A DNA stretch of 64,000 bases. It comes from Flavobacteriales bacterium. Its GTDB lineage: Bacteria; Bacteroidota; Bacteroidia; UBA10329. Below the pieces are notes generated by a model that saw only the letters and a program-made list of their open reading frames with translations, was not told where the DNA came from and did no database searches. This document shows positions 9,526 to 18,548 of the stretch, in pieces. The position numbers were made by a program, and so were the translations under genes. Each line of letters starts with the position of its first letter. Position 1 is the stretch's first letter. The DNA is taken from NCBI GenBank assembly GCA_020635495.1, contig JACJZQ010000010.1, forward strand, positions 1 to 64,000, given 5' to 3'.

Positions 9526-10875
9526 ATGGAAACACCTGAAACAAACCTCAAACCAAAAGAAAACCTAAGCGTATTTGAGCGATTTAACCGTTGGCTCAAT
9601 GGCTCTGTAACCGTGCGGATTTTCAGCATCACCATTCTGGTGCTGTTACTCATGATTCCGAACTCAATGATCCGGGACATTATCCGAGAACGACAATTGA
9701 CCAGTAATGAGGCGATTAGAGAAGTGAGTTCGAAATGGGGCTACGCCCAGACCGTTGTTGGCCCTGTTCTTTCCGTTCCGTACCTCACCTACACCGAAGA
9801 CAAAGAAGGCAAGCGGACCTATACCAAACGTTGGAGTCATTTTCTGCCAGACGACTTGAATGTGAAAGCCGATGTGAAAAGCGACAAACGGAAACGCAGC
9901 ATTTACGAAGTGGTGGTCTATGGTTCTACAATGAAGATTTCGGGAAAATTCAAAAAGCCTGATCCAAGTGTGCTCAGCATTCCAACCGAAATGTTCTTAC
10001 CCGGTGAAGCGATTCTGAGCATGGGCATTCCTGATATGCGTGGTATTGGCGAAAAAGTAGCCTTGAACTTTGGCGACACAGTTGCTGAATTCGGCCCGGG
10101 AATACCAACCGATCAGGTGTTCGCAAATGGAATTTCTGTAAGGATGCCGGTGGGTGAAAAAGACGAATATGCTTTCAATATCGACCTCGATCTGCGCGGT
10201 AGTCAATCATTGAATTTCGTTCCGTTGGGAAGAGCAACTCGCGTTGATCTGACATCAGATTGGCCACACCCGAGTTTCAATGGCGGTTTTCTACCTGACC
10301 ATGACATTACTGCCGATGGGTTTTCAGCTACTTGGAAAGTGCTTGACCTCAATAGAAACTTTCCGCAAGCTTGGAAAGGAAACCGGGATGGAATCTATGA
10401 TTCATCGTTCGGGTTTGAGTTGTTCATGCCCAACGATCATTACCAGCAGAGCATGCGATCAGCCAAATATGCTATTCTGTTCATTTCGCTCACATTCATG
10501 GTGTTTTTCTTTCTCGAAACCATCAACAAGAAACGCATCCACCCAATTCAGTACATCCTTGTAGGATTGGCGTTGAGTATCTTCTTTGTTTTACTGCTTT
10601 CGTTGGCAGAATTCATTGGTTTCAATGCTGCCTATGGAGTAGGTGCGGTCGCCACAACCTTGCTTATCGTCATTTACAGTTCCAGCATTCTGACCAGCGG
10701 TAAACTGACGGCATTCCTTTTTGGGTTGCTGTCTGTGATGTACGGTTTCATCTTTACCATCCTCCAATTAGAAGACACCGCATTGCTTGTAGGTAGCATT
10801 GGGCTGTTCATCATCCTAGCCACCATTATGATCTGGAGTAGAAAAGTGGACTGGTACCGAGGTTTGGATAAATAG
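9526..10875 (+). CDS. creD: CreD-family inner-membrane protein
   Basis: 449 residues matching the CreD (cell envelope integrity/colicin E2 tolerance) family. There is one N-terminal membrane segment (about residues 30-48) and a large soluble domain (50-310) beginning with the typical GYAQTVVGPVLSVPY. Five or more transmembrane helices lie near the C-terminus (about 315-440). In enterobacteria CreD belongs to the CreBC regulon and its biochemical role is unclear. Here no two-component genes are adjacent and the gene stands alone between convergent or divergent neighbours. Identification is by overall pattern and is strong. Confidence 0.9.
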   Translation: METPETNLKPKENLSVFERFNRWLNGSVTVRIFSITILVLLLMIPNSMIRDIIRERQLTSNEAIREVSSKWGYAQTVVGPVLSVPYLTYTEDKEGKRTYTKRWSHFLPDDLNVKADVKSDKRKRSIYEVVVYGSTMKISGKFKKPDPSVLSIPTEMFLPGEAILSMGIPDMRGIGEKVALNFGDTVAEFGPGIPTDQVFANGISVRMPVGEKDEYAFNIDLDLRGSQSLNFVPLGRATRVDLTSDWPHPSFNGGFLPDHDITADGFSATWKVLDLNRNFPQAWKGNRDGIYDSSFGFELFMPNDHYQQSMRSAKYAILFISLTFMVFFFLETINKKRIHPIQYILVGLALSIFFVLLLSLAEFIGFNAAYGVGAVATTLLIVIYSSSILTSGKLTAFLFGLLSVMYGFIFTILQLEDTALLVGSIGLFIILATIMIWSRKVDWYRGLDK

Positions 10876-10924
10876 CAACCTTGAAAAATGCAATTGAAAT
10901 GGGCTGGGAGCTAACGCTTTCAGC

Positions 10925-11314
10925 CTATTTCATTGAATGCAATGCCATGCGGTTTCCCTCAGAATCAAGGAATAGGGCCATGTAACCATGCTCTGGGTCT
11001 ATCTGCTTTTTCGGAACAAGAACTTTCCCTCCGGCAGCTTCAATTTTATCCAGCGCCACTTGTAGGTCGGGGTTGGCGTTGAGGTAAACCGTTACGCCAC
11101 CGTCTGCGGGTTTGTAAAAGTCTGGGTTGTAAACTAGCGCACAACCTACCTCGGTGTGCGGAAAGATGCCCATTTGAAATGTTGGCCCCAATTCCATGAC
11201 GTGAATCTGCGTGTCGAAAACCATTTCGTAAAAGGTCTTAGCTCGCTGCATATCCAACACTGGAATCTCAAACCACTCAGACCACTTTTTCTCTTTACCT
11301 GTACGTTCATCCAT
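10925..11314 (-). CDS. VOC superfamily (glyoxalase/bleomycin-resistance fold) protein
   Basis: 129 residues forming one VOC module of paired beta-alpha-beta-beta-beta units. The first unit begins with WFEIPVLDMQRAKTFYEMVF and the second contains GYMALFLDSEGNRMALHS. Such proteins bind a divalent metal and act as lyases, isomerases, dioxygenases or binding proteins. The substrate cannot be read from sequence. The C-terminal GNRMALHS segment resembles widespread uncharacterised bacterial members. It is monocistronic, convergent with creD and divergent from sucC. Confidence 0.8.
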   Translation of the reverse strand: MDERTGKEKKWSEWFEIPVLDMQRAKTFYEMVFDTQIHVMELGPTFQMGIFPHTEVGCALVYNPDFYKPADGGVTVYLNANPDLQVALDKIEAAGGKVLVPKKQIDPEHGYMALFLDSEGNRMALHSMK

Positions 11315-11336
11315 GGTTTTCTGATTTGATGGTATC

Positions 11337-11344
11337 CAAATATA
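11337..11344 (-). promoter_or_regulatory. Candidate -7 box (TATATTTG) for the VOC gene
   Basis: The minus strand reads TATATTTG, a full match to TAnnTTTG, 22 bases upstream of the VOC start codon. No convincing TTG is found at -33. Confidence 0.5.
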
Positions 11345-11457
11345 CTACGATTGTCAGGGTGTTTGCATCGTTTAAAACTCATCGTAAAATAACCTTCAGT
11401 TTGGAGGAGTGCTCGCACGAAAAGCCCTATTTTCGGCACTCCAAAAATCAAGACGTA

Positions 11458-12669
11458 ATGAATATTCACGAATATCAGGCGAAAGGAATTCTAAGCGGAT
11501 TCGGAGTAACTGTTCAAAGAGGGAAAGTTGTAGAAAAGTTGGAAGATGCGGTTTCCGCTGCCAAAGAACTGAATGCCGAAACAGGCACCGAGTGGTTTGT
11601 GGTAAAGGCACAGATCCATGCCGGTGGTAGAGGAAAAGGTGTTGTTGAAGAAACGGGTTCGCACGGAGTTGTTCTTGCCAAAGGTTTGGACAAAGTAGAG
11701 GAGACCGTAAAAGGAATTCTTGGCGGACACTTGGAAACTGCCCAAACCAATGGAGTAGGGAAGAAGGTGAACAAGGTGCTGATAGCGGAGGATGTTTACT
11801 ACCCTGGAGAAAGTGAAACAGAGGAGTTTTATATGAGTGTTCTGATGAACCGCGCAACGGGCAAGAACATGATCATGTATTCGCCAGAGGGCGGAATGGA
11901 CATTGAGGCCGTTGCTGAGAAAACACCGCACCTCATCTTCAAAGAAGAGATTGATCCAGGTCTGGGACTGCAAGGATTCCAAGCACGAAAAATTGCTTTC
12001 AACCTAGGGCTTTCAGGACAAGCATTTAAGGAAATGACCAAGTTTGTTGCCGCGCTGTACAATGCGTACGTAAGCAGCGATAGCAGCATGTTCGAGATCA
12101 ATCCGGTGTTGAAAACATCAGACAACAAGATTTTGGCTGTTGATGCTAAGGTAACGTTGGATGACAACGCACTTTACCGCCACAAGGATTACGCAGAAAT
12201 GCGCGATGAGTCTGAAGAAGACCCAACAGAAGTGGAAGCTGGAAAAGTTGGTCTGAACTATGTGAAACTGGACGGAAACGTGGGTTGCATGGTAAACGGT
12301 GCCGGATTGGCCATGGCTACCATGGACATGATCAAGCTGCTCGGTTTTGAGCCTGCCAATTTCTTGGATGTGGGCGGAACGGCAGATGCGGCTCGTGTGG
12401 AGCAGGCGTTCAGAATTATTCTTCGCGACCCGAATGTGAAAGCCATTCTGGTGAACATCTTCGGTGGAATTGTGCGTTGCGATAGAGTAGCACAAGGTGT
12501 TGTAGATGCGTACAAGAACATGGGCGAGATCAATGTTCCGATCATTGTGCGTTTGCAAGGAACCAACGCTGAAGAAGCCAAAGAGATCATTGACAACAGC
12601 GGACTGAAAGTAATGTCGGCCATCGCCTTGAAAGAAGCTGCTGAAAAAGTGCAGGAAGCGCTTTCTTAG
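11458..12669 (+). CDS. sucC: Succinyl-CoA ligase (ADP-forming) beta subunit
   Basis: 403 residues. With SucD it converts succinyl-CoA to succinate while making a nucleoside triphosphate, in the TCA cycle. The start MNIHEYQAKGIL is the canonical SucC N-terminus; the open frame extends 44 codons upstream without family similarity. Visible features are the ATP-grasp segment KAQIHAGGRGKGVV, the metal/nucleotide region VDAKVTLDDNALYRH, and the C-terminal CoA-ligase half with FGGIVRCDRVAQG. No sucD is adjacent. A strong terminator-like hairpin follows. Confidence 0.96.
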   Translation: MNIHEYQAKGILSGFGVTVQRGKVVEKLEDAVSAAKELNAETGTEWFVVKAQIHAGGRGKGVVEETGSHGVVLAKGLDKVEETVKGILGGHLETAQTNGVGKKVNKVLIAEDVYYPGESETEEFYMSVLMNRATGKNMIMYSPEGGMDIEAVAEKTPHLIFKEEIDPGLGLQGFQARKIAFNLGLSGQAFKEMTKFVAALYNAYVSSDSSMFEINPVLKTSDNKILAVDAKVTLDDNALYRHKDYAEMRDESEEDPTEVEAGKVGLNYVKLDGNVGCMVNGAGLAMATMDMIKLLGFEPANFLDVGGTADAARVEQAFRIILRDPNVKAILVNIFGGIVRCDRVAQGVVDAYKNMGEINVPIIVRLQGTNAEEAKEIIDNSGLKVMSAIALKEAAEKVQEALS

Positions 12670-12674
12670 GGAAT

Positions 12675-12702
12675 TAGCTTATTAGTGAATTAGGTTATTA
12701 GA
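12675..12702. repeat. Short TTAGTGAATTAG-type intergenic words
   Basis: AATTAGCTTATTAGTGAATTAGG-like words sit between the sucC stop and its terminator. The same style of words occurs, in the opposite orientation, near 219-251. Confidence 0.4.
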
Positions 12703-12735
12703 AGCCCTGTCTGCCATAGGCGGATGGGGCTTTTT
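12702..12735 (+). terminator. Intrinsic terminator after sucC
   Basis: A 14-bp stem with a few G-T pairs runs from AAGCCCTGTCTGCC (702-715) to GGCGGATGGGGCTT (719-732) with loop ATA, then a T-run. It lies between the convergent sucC and the lipoprotein gene ending at 12738, and could serve both directions. Confidence 0.8.
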
Positions 12736-12737
12736 CT

Positions 12738-13358
12738 TTACCCGTAAAACTCTAACCAGCCTGTGTATACAACGGTTTCCTCTCCTTCAATCGTTAGTTC
12801 TATTCGGTAGAAGTAAGCTCCTCTGGGGACAACAGATCCATTGTATCCGCCTTCCCACCTTTGCTCAACATCTGTGGATTCAAATATTTTGATTCCATCT
12901 AACGTGCGGATTTCCCAATAGATGGAGTAGGGTGTATCGCGTGTGTTGACAACTGGAGCCCATCCATACCCCCACGGAGTCCACCAATTGAAGGCTGTCG
13001 GAATGTAAATATGCCTTCCACAATAGTTTAAGGATACATCATAGACGGTTGTATCTAAATCGCTGAATCCTAAGCATTGGATGTAGCTGTACTGAGAGTA
13101 AGTTATTGGCAGTGGATGCGGATTTCCGTTTCCTAAAAGCGTATCTCCACCCCAAGAAAGCGCATACCAATGCACCGAGTCGTGCACAGCAGAACAACCT
13201 AACAAGAAATGCGTGAAATCTTCTTGACCTGAGAAACAGATCACTTCATCTTGCACCACATCAATGTGTTGTGTTGCGTAATACTGAGGAAGCTTCGGTC
13301 TGTCCTTAAAGCAACCGACCAATATCAAACCCAATAACACAAAAATCGAATGCCTCAT
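12738..13358 (-). CDS. Small lipoprotein with CHU_C-like C-terminal domain (module copy B)
   Basis: 206 residues. The N-terminus has a lipobox, LILVGC, with Cys16 as the likely lipidated residue. The middle is a cysteine-containing beta-rich region of unknown function. The C-terminal 90 residues (HIYIPTAFNWW onward, RWEGGYNGSVVPRGAYFYRIEL) resemble the gliding-motility CHU_C/type B T9SS domain, although the end is GWLEFYG rather than the usual GSVxLIR. Its start overlaps the stop of the upstream PorP/SprF-like gene by 4 bases (ATGA). It matches the product at 14434-15069 in layout, so the two arose by duplication. Function unknown; an outer-membrane partner of the PorP-like protein is inferred. 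Confidence 0.75.
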   Translation of the reverse strand: MRHSIFVLLGLILVGCFKDRPKLPQYYATQHIDVVQDEVICFSGQEDFTHFLLGCSAVHDSVHWYALSWGGDTLLGNGNPHPLPITYSQYSYIQCLGFSDLDTTVYDVSLNYCGRHIYIPTAFNWWTPWGYGWAPVVNTRDTPYSIYWEIRTLDGIKIFESTDVEQRWEGGYNGSVVPRGAYFYRIELTIEGEETVVYTGWLEFYG

Positions 13359-14437
13359 TTCTTTTGGGTGTTAAATTGAATTCTGATTCCACCTTCAACG
13401 CTCGCCCAACCACCGATTTCGGCCATTTCCTCAATGAAGTAACCTGATGTGACAACGTAGAACACCAGTAGGTCTCTGAACTGATAGCCAATGTTCAATG
13501 CCATTCGGTTGTGGTTCACAATGCCGATCTGACCGTAAGCCACATCTTGGTATGTGAATGTTACAAAGCCAGAGAAAAGCGGGTAGTTGTTGGTAGCTTT
13601 GCTCTTCAGGATACCAGGCACGCTTGAAGCGTTATAGTATGTAGTTGAAACCGTTGTGACAAACTCTGGTGTAATGGTTAGGTCATCTTCAACCTTAATG
13701 TGGTAGCCAACTCGTAGTCTGTTATCTATTACATCAGTAGGATATCCAGAAAGTGCAAAGGGGCCGGCAGGACCATTTTGCAATGCATATCCGAAGAAAA
13801 GCCTTTTCCAGTTGTATCGTAGTCCAGCTTTAACAAATCCTATGATTCTTCTATTGGATGGTCTCACTTCATTGGTTCGATAGATGAAGCCAGCTCTTGG
13901 ATCGATCATATCGTAAAAAGTCAATTTATCCCAGTCTTCTAATCTTGAAAATTGAACACCACCTCCAAGGCCCAGTATTACGTAATGGTCTTGTATCTGA
14001 ATTCGATATGAAGTAGAAAGCGATGCTCGATGATACGTGTGCTGAAGCTCCTTTTCGTTGTTGTAGTAGAGCCCGATTCCCCAATTTTTTTTCTTCCCTC
14101 CGAATCCGTAATCGATAAATGCTTCATGCTTCATAAAAGCTAATTCAAGGTTGCCCTCATCATTCGGAACTCCCATAGAAAGGTTTTTTGCTCTGAAACG
14201 ATAAGCAAACGCCATTTTCCTGTCAAACCCCACTAAAGCAGGATTATCTGCAAACGTCCAAACAGAACGGTTGTAGATCTTGTCTTCTTGGGTGTAGTTT
14301 TTAGTGCTCCATTCTGGTTCAATCAAGTTCGGGTTGCCAATTGGCACGGACTGAATGTTGTCAACTTGGACAGTGTCCGAGTATTCCTGTCCGATACAGA
14401 GAATTGGTAGCACGAGTATGACCAAAAGCCATCTCAT
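13355..14437 (-). CDS. PorP/SprF family outer-membrane protein (module copy B)
   Basis: 360 residues. The start MRWLLVILVLP gives a signal peptide (1-17) and overlaps the upstream lipoprotein stop as ATGA. The body is a predicted beta-barrel of the PorP/SprF family. It shows the family's NPALVGFDRKMAFAYRFR opening, repeated amphipathic strands such as NWGIGLYYNNEKELQH, and a strand-like C-terminus. PorP/SprF proteins act with the T9SS and are usually encoded next to cargo with CHU_C domains, as SprF is beside SprB. Here the linked CHU_C-like protein is a 206-residue lipoprotein, not a giant adhesin. Confidence 0.85.
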   Translation of the reverse strand: MRWLLVILVLPILCIGQEYSDTVQVDNIQSVPIGNPNLIEPEWSTKNYTQEDKIYNRSVWTFADNPALVGFDRKMAFAYRFRAKNLSMGVPNDEGNLELAFMKHEAFIDYGFGGKKKNWGIGLYYNNEKELQHTYHRASLSTSYRIQIQDHYVILGLGGGVQFSRLEDWDKLTFYDMIDPRAGFIYRTNEVRPSNRRIIGFVKAGLRYNWKRLFFGYALQNGPAGPFALSGYPTDVIDNRLRVGYHIKVEDDLTITPEFVTTVSTTYYNASSVPGILKSKATNNYPLFSGFVTFTYQDVAYGQIGIVNHNRMALNIGYQFRDLLVFYVVTSGYFIEEMAEIGGWASVEGGIRIQFNTQKK

Positions 14438-15069
14438 TCGGAACGATAAAGTTGAAGCCAACCAGACCTATCGTGATACATTGTGTCTTGATAACCAAAC
14501 CACCTCAGATCAAATCGATATAGACCCTCAGGAGCGGGGTTTCCATTCCAAGTTCCGTCCCATCTGGCTTCAAGTTCTCCAAGATTGTCATAAACCAAAT
14601 TTCCTTCGTCAGAATGGATGGTCCACTCTAGCTCCTGAATGTTGGTGAAAATCGGATACCATTCATCATTTATTCCGTCTCCGTCTGGTGTAAAACCGCT
14701 CGGAATGTACATGGTCTGGAAACAATCAAAAACCGTTATAGTTATTTCAGAAGTGTCTGAATTTGAAAAGGTTAATAATGAGATGTAAGCTGTATCTCCT
14801 GATGGATAGATTTCTCCTAGCCTAATTGTGTCGCCATTCAGTTGATAATTAATGTTTTCTGTTGGATTCCATTGCACGGAATCAACCTCCTGAATTGCAC
14901 CATAGATTAGATAGGTTCGCCATATCCAATTCTGGCAGATTTCTGTCTCGTTTGTAACAATCCAATAGTCAGACTCTGAATAATATGATTGACCAAAGGG
15001 GTTCTCAACTTCTTCAACACAAGATTGAAGCAATAAAGCGGCAGCAACAAAAACCATTAACCTTTTCAT
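14434..15069 (-). CDS. Small lipoprotein with CHU_C-like C-terminal domain (module copy A)
   Basis: 211 residues. The lipobox LLLQSC puts the lipidated Cys at residue 16. A middle region of about 90 residues has two or three cysteines and no recognised fold. The C-terminal 90 residues are a clearer CHU_C-like domain than in copy B: YIPSGFTPDGDGINDEW, then RWDGTWNGNPAPEGLYRFDL. The end, GWLQLYRSE, departs from the normal type B terminus. ATGA overlaps couple it to the PorP-like genes on both sides. A lipid anchor and a T9SS-like signal in one small protein is unusual. It may sit in the outer membrane bound to its PorP-like partner. Confidence 0.77.
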   Translation of the reverse strand: MKRLMVFVAAALLLQSCVEEVENPFGQSYYSESDYWIVTNETEICQNWIWRTYLIYGAIQEVDSVQWNPTENINYQLNGDTIRLGEIYPSGDTAYISLLTFSNSDTSEITITVFDCFQTMYIPSGFTPDGDGINDEWYPIFTNIQELEWTIHSDEGNLVYDNLGELEARWDGTWNGNPAPEGLYRFDLRWFGYQDTMYHDRSGWLQLYRSE

Positions 15070-16040
15070 CGCGCTCTTCTGTTAAATGGTTGAATATGGT
15101 ATCTGATTCCACCTTCCATGGATGCAACTCCGTAATTGTCTATCGCATACTTGTTGAAGTAAAAGGAGCTGGCATAGAATAGTCTGATTCCCCACCGTGT
15201 CAGACCGAAGTGGATCTTGAACTGTTCTACATTTGGTGCAGAAACTGAAGCAAACAGACTCTCCTTCCATGTCACTACCAGAAACGGTTCGTAGTCCCAG
15301 TCGAACGAATTGTAATTGATTACAGCGCCCAAAGACACGTGTCCCATCTGATCAAAATGATGGCTGTAGCTAGCACTGATGTGATGCAGGTCATGGAAAT
15401 CGTCTTCTGCAGGTGTAAGTAATGAGCGGTGTTCACGGCTGTATGAATAACCGACAAAGATTCCCTTCCAGTTGTAAATGAAACCAGCGGAATATTCTAG
15501 TACCTCGATAGAGTCAGCAAGAGACCTGAAATCAGACCCTGGGTAAATGAATCCATATCTGGGGTCTATCATATCTCCGGTTGTGGCTGTCCTAACACCT
15601 CCTTTCAGTTTCAGATACTGCAAACCGAAACCTGCGATCAGTTTGTGGTCTTTCAGATGAAGTCTATAGGAATGGGCAATCTGAACGCGGTGGTAATGGC
15701 TTATCAGTTCTTGCCCGCCATTGTATGAAACATTGACTCCAATGTTCTTTCGCTTACCAGCAAACGCAAAGTCAATTTCAGCCGATTGATTCCAAAAGCC
15801 GGCTTTCCTTGTGTCATATGCCTCTGGAACTTTGAGTCGCTCACCTTGATAAGAATAACTGAACTGTAACCTTCTGTCAAATCCAGCAAAAGCTGGATTG
15901 TCCATAGCATTGAACAATACACCGTTCCAAATATTTCCGACCAGATACTCTTTTTCGGGCTTAGCAATAATACTGTCTGCCTTCTCCTGCCCAAAACAAG
16001 AAAGGCTCACCAAGAGTAAGAAAAGTGCATTCCACCGCAT
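15066..16040 (-). CDS. PorP/SprF family outer-membrane protein (module copy A)
   Basis: 324 residues with signal peptide (1-17, ending CFGQ) and a PorP/SprF beta-barrel. Landmarks are NPAFAGFDRRLQFSYSYQG, IGVNVSYNGGQELISHYHR and a central MIDPRYGFIYPGSDF. The last segment also occurs in copy B as MIDPRAGFIYRTNEV, showing common origin. It is the first gene of the four-gene coupled unit (PorP-A, lipoprotein A, PorP-B, lipoprotein B). It starts 33 bases downstream of the hydrolase stop, so cotranscription with the hydrolase is possible. Confidence 0.85.
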   Translation of the reverse strand: MRWNALFLLLVSLSCFGQEKADSIIAKPEKEYLVGNIWNGVLFNAMDNPAFAGFDRRLQFSYSYQGERLKVPEAYDTRKAGFWNQSAEIDFAFAGKRKNIGVNVSYNGGQELISHYHRVQIAHSYRLHLKDHKLIAGFGLQYLKLKGGVRTATTGDMIDPRYGFIYPGSDFRSLADSIEVLEYSAGFIYNWKGIFVGYSYSREHRSLLTPAEDDFHDLHHISASYSHHFDQMGHVSLGAVINYNSFDWDYEPFLVVTWKESLFASVSAPNVEQFKIHFGLTRWGIRLFYASSFYFNKYAIDNYGVASMEGGIRYHIQPFNRRAR

Positions 16041-16073
16041 CAGTCTAAAAATAGGAATAACAGAACGCTTGCG

Positions 16074-17087
16074 TTAATCGATATTGCCTTCAGCCATTGG
16101 ATTTAGACCAACAACTTCTTCCGCAAAACGGAAGGTTTCCTCCATCACGCTCTCTACATCTTTAGAGCGCAGCGGATTGGTGATGACGTGCGCTTCCACA
16201 TCTGGAAATTCAACATAAACCTTCTCAGACTCTGACGTGCCTAGTTCATCCATCATGCTACGCATGGCTTGGACAGACACGATAAAATCCTGGTTCTCCT
16301 CGTCCTTATAGTAGCAACCCACAAAAACGGGTTGCGTGATCTTACCGAAGGTTTCGGACGTCATGGTTTCATCAATCAGCAAGCGGGTTGTTTGCAGGCC
16401 TTCCAATCGGTAACTCGTCTGCCAGTATTTTTTGAATTCATCGGGCGCTTCGTACGAACGGTTTTTGCCACCCATCACCAACCGAACTATCTGCAAACCC
16501 CACGGCATGGTCAGCACCTGAGAGTTGGAATCGTAGATATCTATGTTGGGCGAATACGCAATGATGGCCTCAATTTCAGGGTCGTGAGCCGCGAGGTAGA
16601 AAGCCAACGTACCGCCTGTAGAGCAGCACATGATGATCACTTTCTCACCAATGGTTTTCCCTATCGCAATAGCCTCTTTGGCCGATTGCAGGTAATTCTC
16701 TGGAGTCAGGTCTCCCAACGCATCGGGCGTCTCAATGCCATGTCCGTACAACCGTGGCAGGTACATGTTCATACCGTATCGCTTCGCGAATTCATAATGA
16801 ACAGGATCGCCTTCCATCCGCGAGGCGCTCAATCCGTGCAGATACACAACCGAATACTCGGTTTTCATCACAGAATCGTTCACCCAAAAGATCGTTGCCT
16901 CATTATCTGGTTTGAGGTTTGCAACCTGAGATTCCTTCAGCGAGATGATAGAATCCAGATCGGATAAGACCACATCATAGGATATTGGAGTTGGGTCCAA
17001 TGTCGGTGCCGCTGGTTGTGGCCCGAGCATATAGACTAACGATAGGGTGATGACCAATGCAAGTGCGGTATATGCGGCCTTTTTCAT
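16074..17087 (-). CDS. Alpha/beta hydrolase, probable membrane-anchored or exported esterase/lipase
   Basis: 337 residues. A single hydrophobic N-terminal segment (1-24) suggests a signal anchor. The alpha/beta hydrolase core has the oxyanion region VVYLHGLSASR, a nucleophile elbow CCSTGG (Ser in place of the usual GxSxG centre, with Cys at the first position), and a C-terminal EAHVI with the candidate catalytic His. The segment RLYGHGIETPDALGDLTPEN resembles monoacylglycerol lipase/carboxylesterase families. Substrate unknown. It lies upstream of the PorP/lipoprotein module on the same strand and may be the first gene of that operon. Confidence 0.82.
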   Translation of the reverse strand: MKKAAYTALALVITLSLVYMLGPQPAAPTLDPTPISYDVVLSDLDSIISLKESQVANLKPDNEATIFWVNDSVMKTEYSVVYLHGLSASRMEGDPVHYEFAKRYGMNMYLPRLYGHGIETPDALGDLTPENYLQSAKEAIAIGKTIGEKVIIMCCSTGGTLAFYLAAHDPEIEAIIAYSPNIDIYDSNSQVLTMPWGLQIVRLVMGGKNRSYEAPDEFKKYWQTSYRLEGLQTTRLLIDETMTSETFGKITQPVFVGCYYKDEENQDFIVSVQAMRSMMDELGTSESEKVYVEFPDVEAHVITNPLRSKDVESVMEETFRFAEEVVGLNPMAEGNID

Positions 17088-17196
17088 TCAAGTTTGGCAG
17101 GGGTTGTTACAATCAGTAAGAATACGTAGAAAAGCGTCTGAGGACGAATTGAAATTTGCGGAAATCAACTTTAAAAACAACAAATATCAACACCAC

Positions 17197-18528
17197 ATGA
17201 GATTGAAAATTACACCTCTTATTGGAACTGCGGCCGTGTTGGCCCTGTTCGGAACTGCAAATGCGCAGACCCCTAAAAACTGCAAAGAGATATTGGGCCA
17301 CGATCCATCGGCAGTAAGCGGAGTCTATACCATCGATCCGGATGGTGCCGGTCCAGTGCCTTCGATGCAATGCCAATGCGACATGGAAACAGATGGCGGT
17401 GGTTGGACACTGGTGCTCAACTACAATCACTTGGCTGGAACCAATCCTGCGCTGAACGTTTTTACCGATGAACTCCCGGTTCAGGGTGCCGTGACATTGG
17501 GAACGGATGAGAGCGGCACACAGTATTGGGGCCATGCCGGCAATGCTACGCTCAGCGCCTTGGTTTTTGATGAGCTTCGGTTCTATGGCATCACCTCCAA
17601 TCATGCACGGGTCATGCACTTCAAGACCCAACACACAGGAACCATCGATTACTTCCGTTCCGGAACGGGTTCTACTTCAGGTATAAGTTCGGCCTTTACC
17701 CCGTTGCCAGACCATACCGCTTTCTTGCCAGGTGCCATCAACAATACAAACTCCAATGCGGGCAACCTTGCAATGACCGAATACCCACTCTGGACAGGCA
17801 ATTCATACCATTGGTTCCTTTCTCCGGGCTTTGGAAGATGGGAAATGGACGACTATAACTTCAGCCTGCCATCAACCCTGCATCAGATATGGACCCGCGA
17901 GTGCGTGTCTTACTCATTGACGGAGGTTTCGGCATGTGAAAGTTACCAGTCGCCAAGCGGTCTTTACACGTGGACAGAGAGTGGCATTTACATGGATACC
18001 ATCTTGAATGTTGGCGGATGCGATAGCGTGATGACCATCGACCTTACAATTGATGAATTGCCATTGGTTACAGTTACTGAAAATGGGGCATCGCTTACTG
18101 TAGACCAAACGCTTGACAGTTACCAATGGGTTGATTGCGACAATGCCAATGCTCCCGTTCCGTCTGCAACCGATCAGACCTTTGCACCTGCGGTTTCTGG
18201 GAATTATGCGGTGGAAGCTGCCTCGGGAGCGTGTGTGGTCACTTCCAATTGCTATCAGGTAATAACCGTAGGAGTACGTGACCTTGCGTCATCATCCATT
18301 GTCCTCAATCCAAATCCGACCACAGGCTTGTTCACCGTCAGATCTGAAGTACCTTTCAATGGGGCAAACGTTTCTGTCTACGACCTGAATGGTAGAGTTG
18401 TGCTTGCACTCAGTAACCAGACAGGAAGCTCGATCGTGATTGACGCCACCGAGTTTCCCGAAGGTGTTTATCTGTGCAGGATCATGGAGAATGGGCAGTT
18501 GCACCAATTCAAATTAGTAAAGGAGTAA
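17197..18528 (+). CDS. Secreted protein with fibrinogen-like domain and type A T9SS tail
   Basis: 443 residues. The start MRLKITPLIG gives a signal peptide ending ANAQ; the frame is open 50 codons upstream but lacks a signal. Residues about 25-230 carry the start of a fibrinogen C-terminal-like (FReD) domain: NCKEIL, SGVYTIDPDG, then CDMETDGGGWTLV, which are hallmark residues. Next is a cysteine-bearing repeat (CESYQSPSGLYTW to CDSVMTIDLTI) common in Bacteroidota surface proteins, then an Ig-like stretch. The last 75 residues (LNPNPTTGLFTV onward) are a type A T9SS sorting domain. It probably binds glycans or surfaces; the ligand is unknown. A strong terminator follows. Confidence 0.87.
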   Translation: MRLKITPLIGTAAVLALFGTANAQTPKNCKEILGHDPSAVSGVYTIDPDGAGPVPSMQCQCDMETDGGGWTLVLNYNHLAGTNPALNVFTDELPVQGAVTLGTDESGTQYWGHAGNATLSALVFDELRFYGITSNHARVMHFKTQHTGTIDYFRSGTGSTSGISSAFTPLPDHTAFLPGAINNTNSNAGNLAMTEYPLWTGNSYHWFLSPGFGRWEMDDYNFSLPSTLHQIWTRECVSYSLTEVSACESYQSPSGLYTWTESGIYMDTILNVGGCDSVMTIDLTIDELPLVTVTENGASLTVDQTLDSYQWVDCDNANAPVPSATDQTFAPAVSGNYAVEAASGACVVTSNCYQVITVGVRDLASSSIVLNPNPTTGLFTVRSEVPFNGANVSVYDLNGRVVLALSNQTGSSIVIDATEFPEGVYLCRIMENGQLHQFKLVKE

Positions 18529-18548
18529 CCGACTTCGATAAATAAGGA

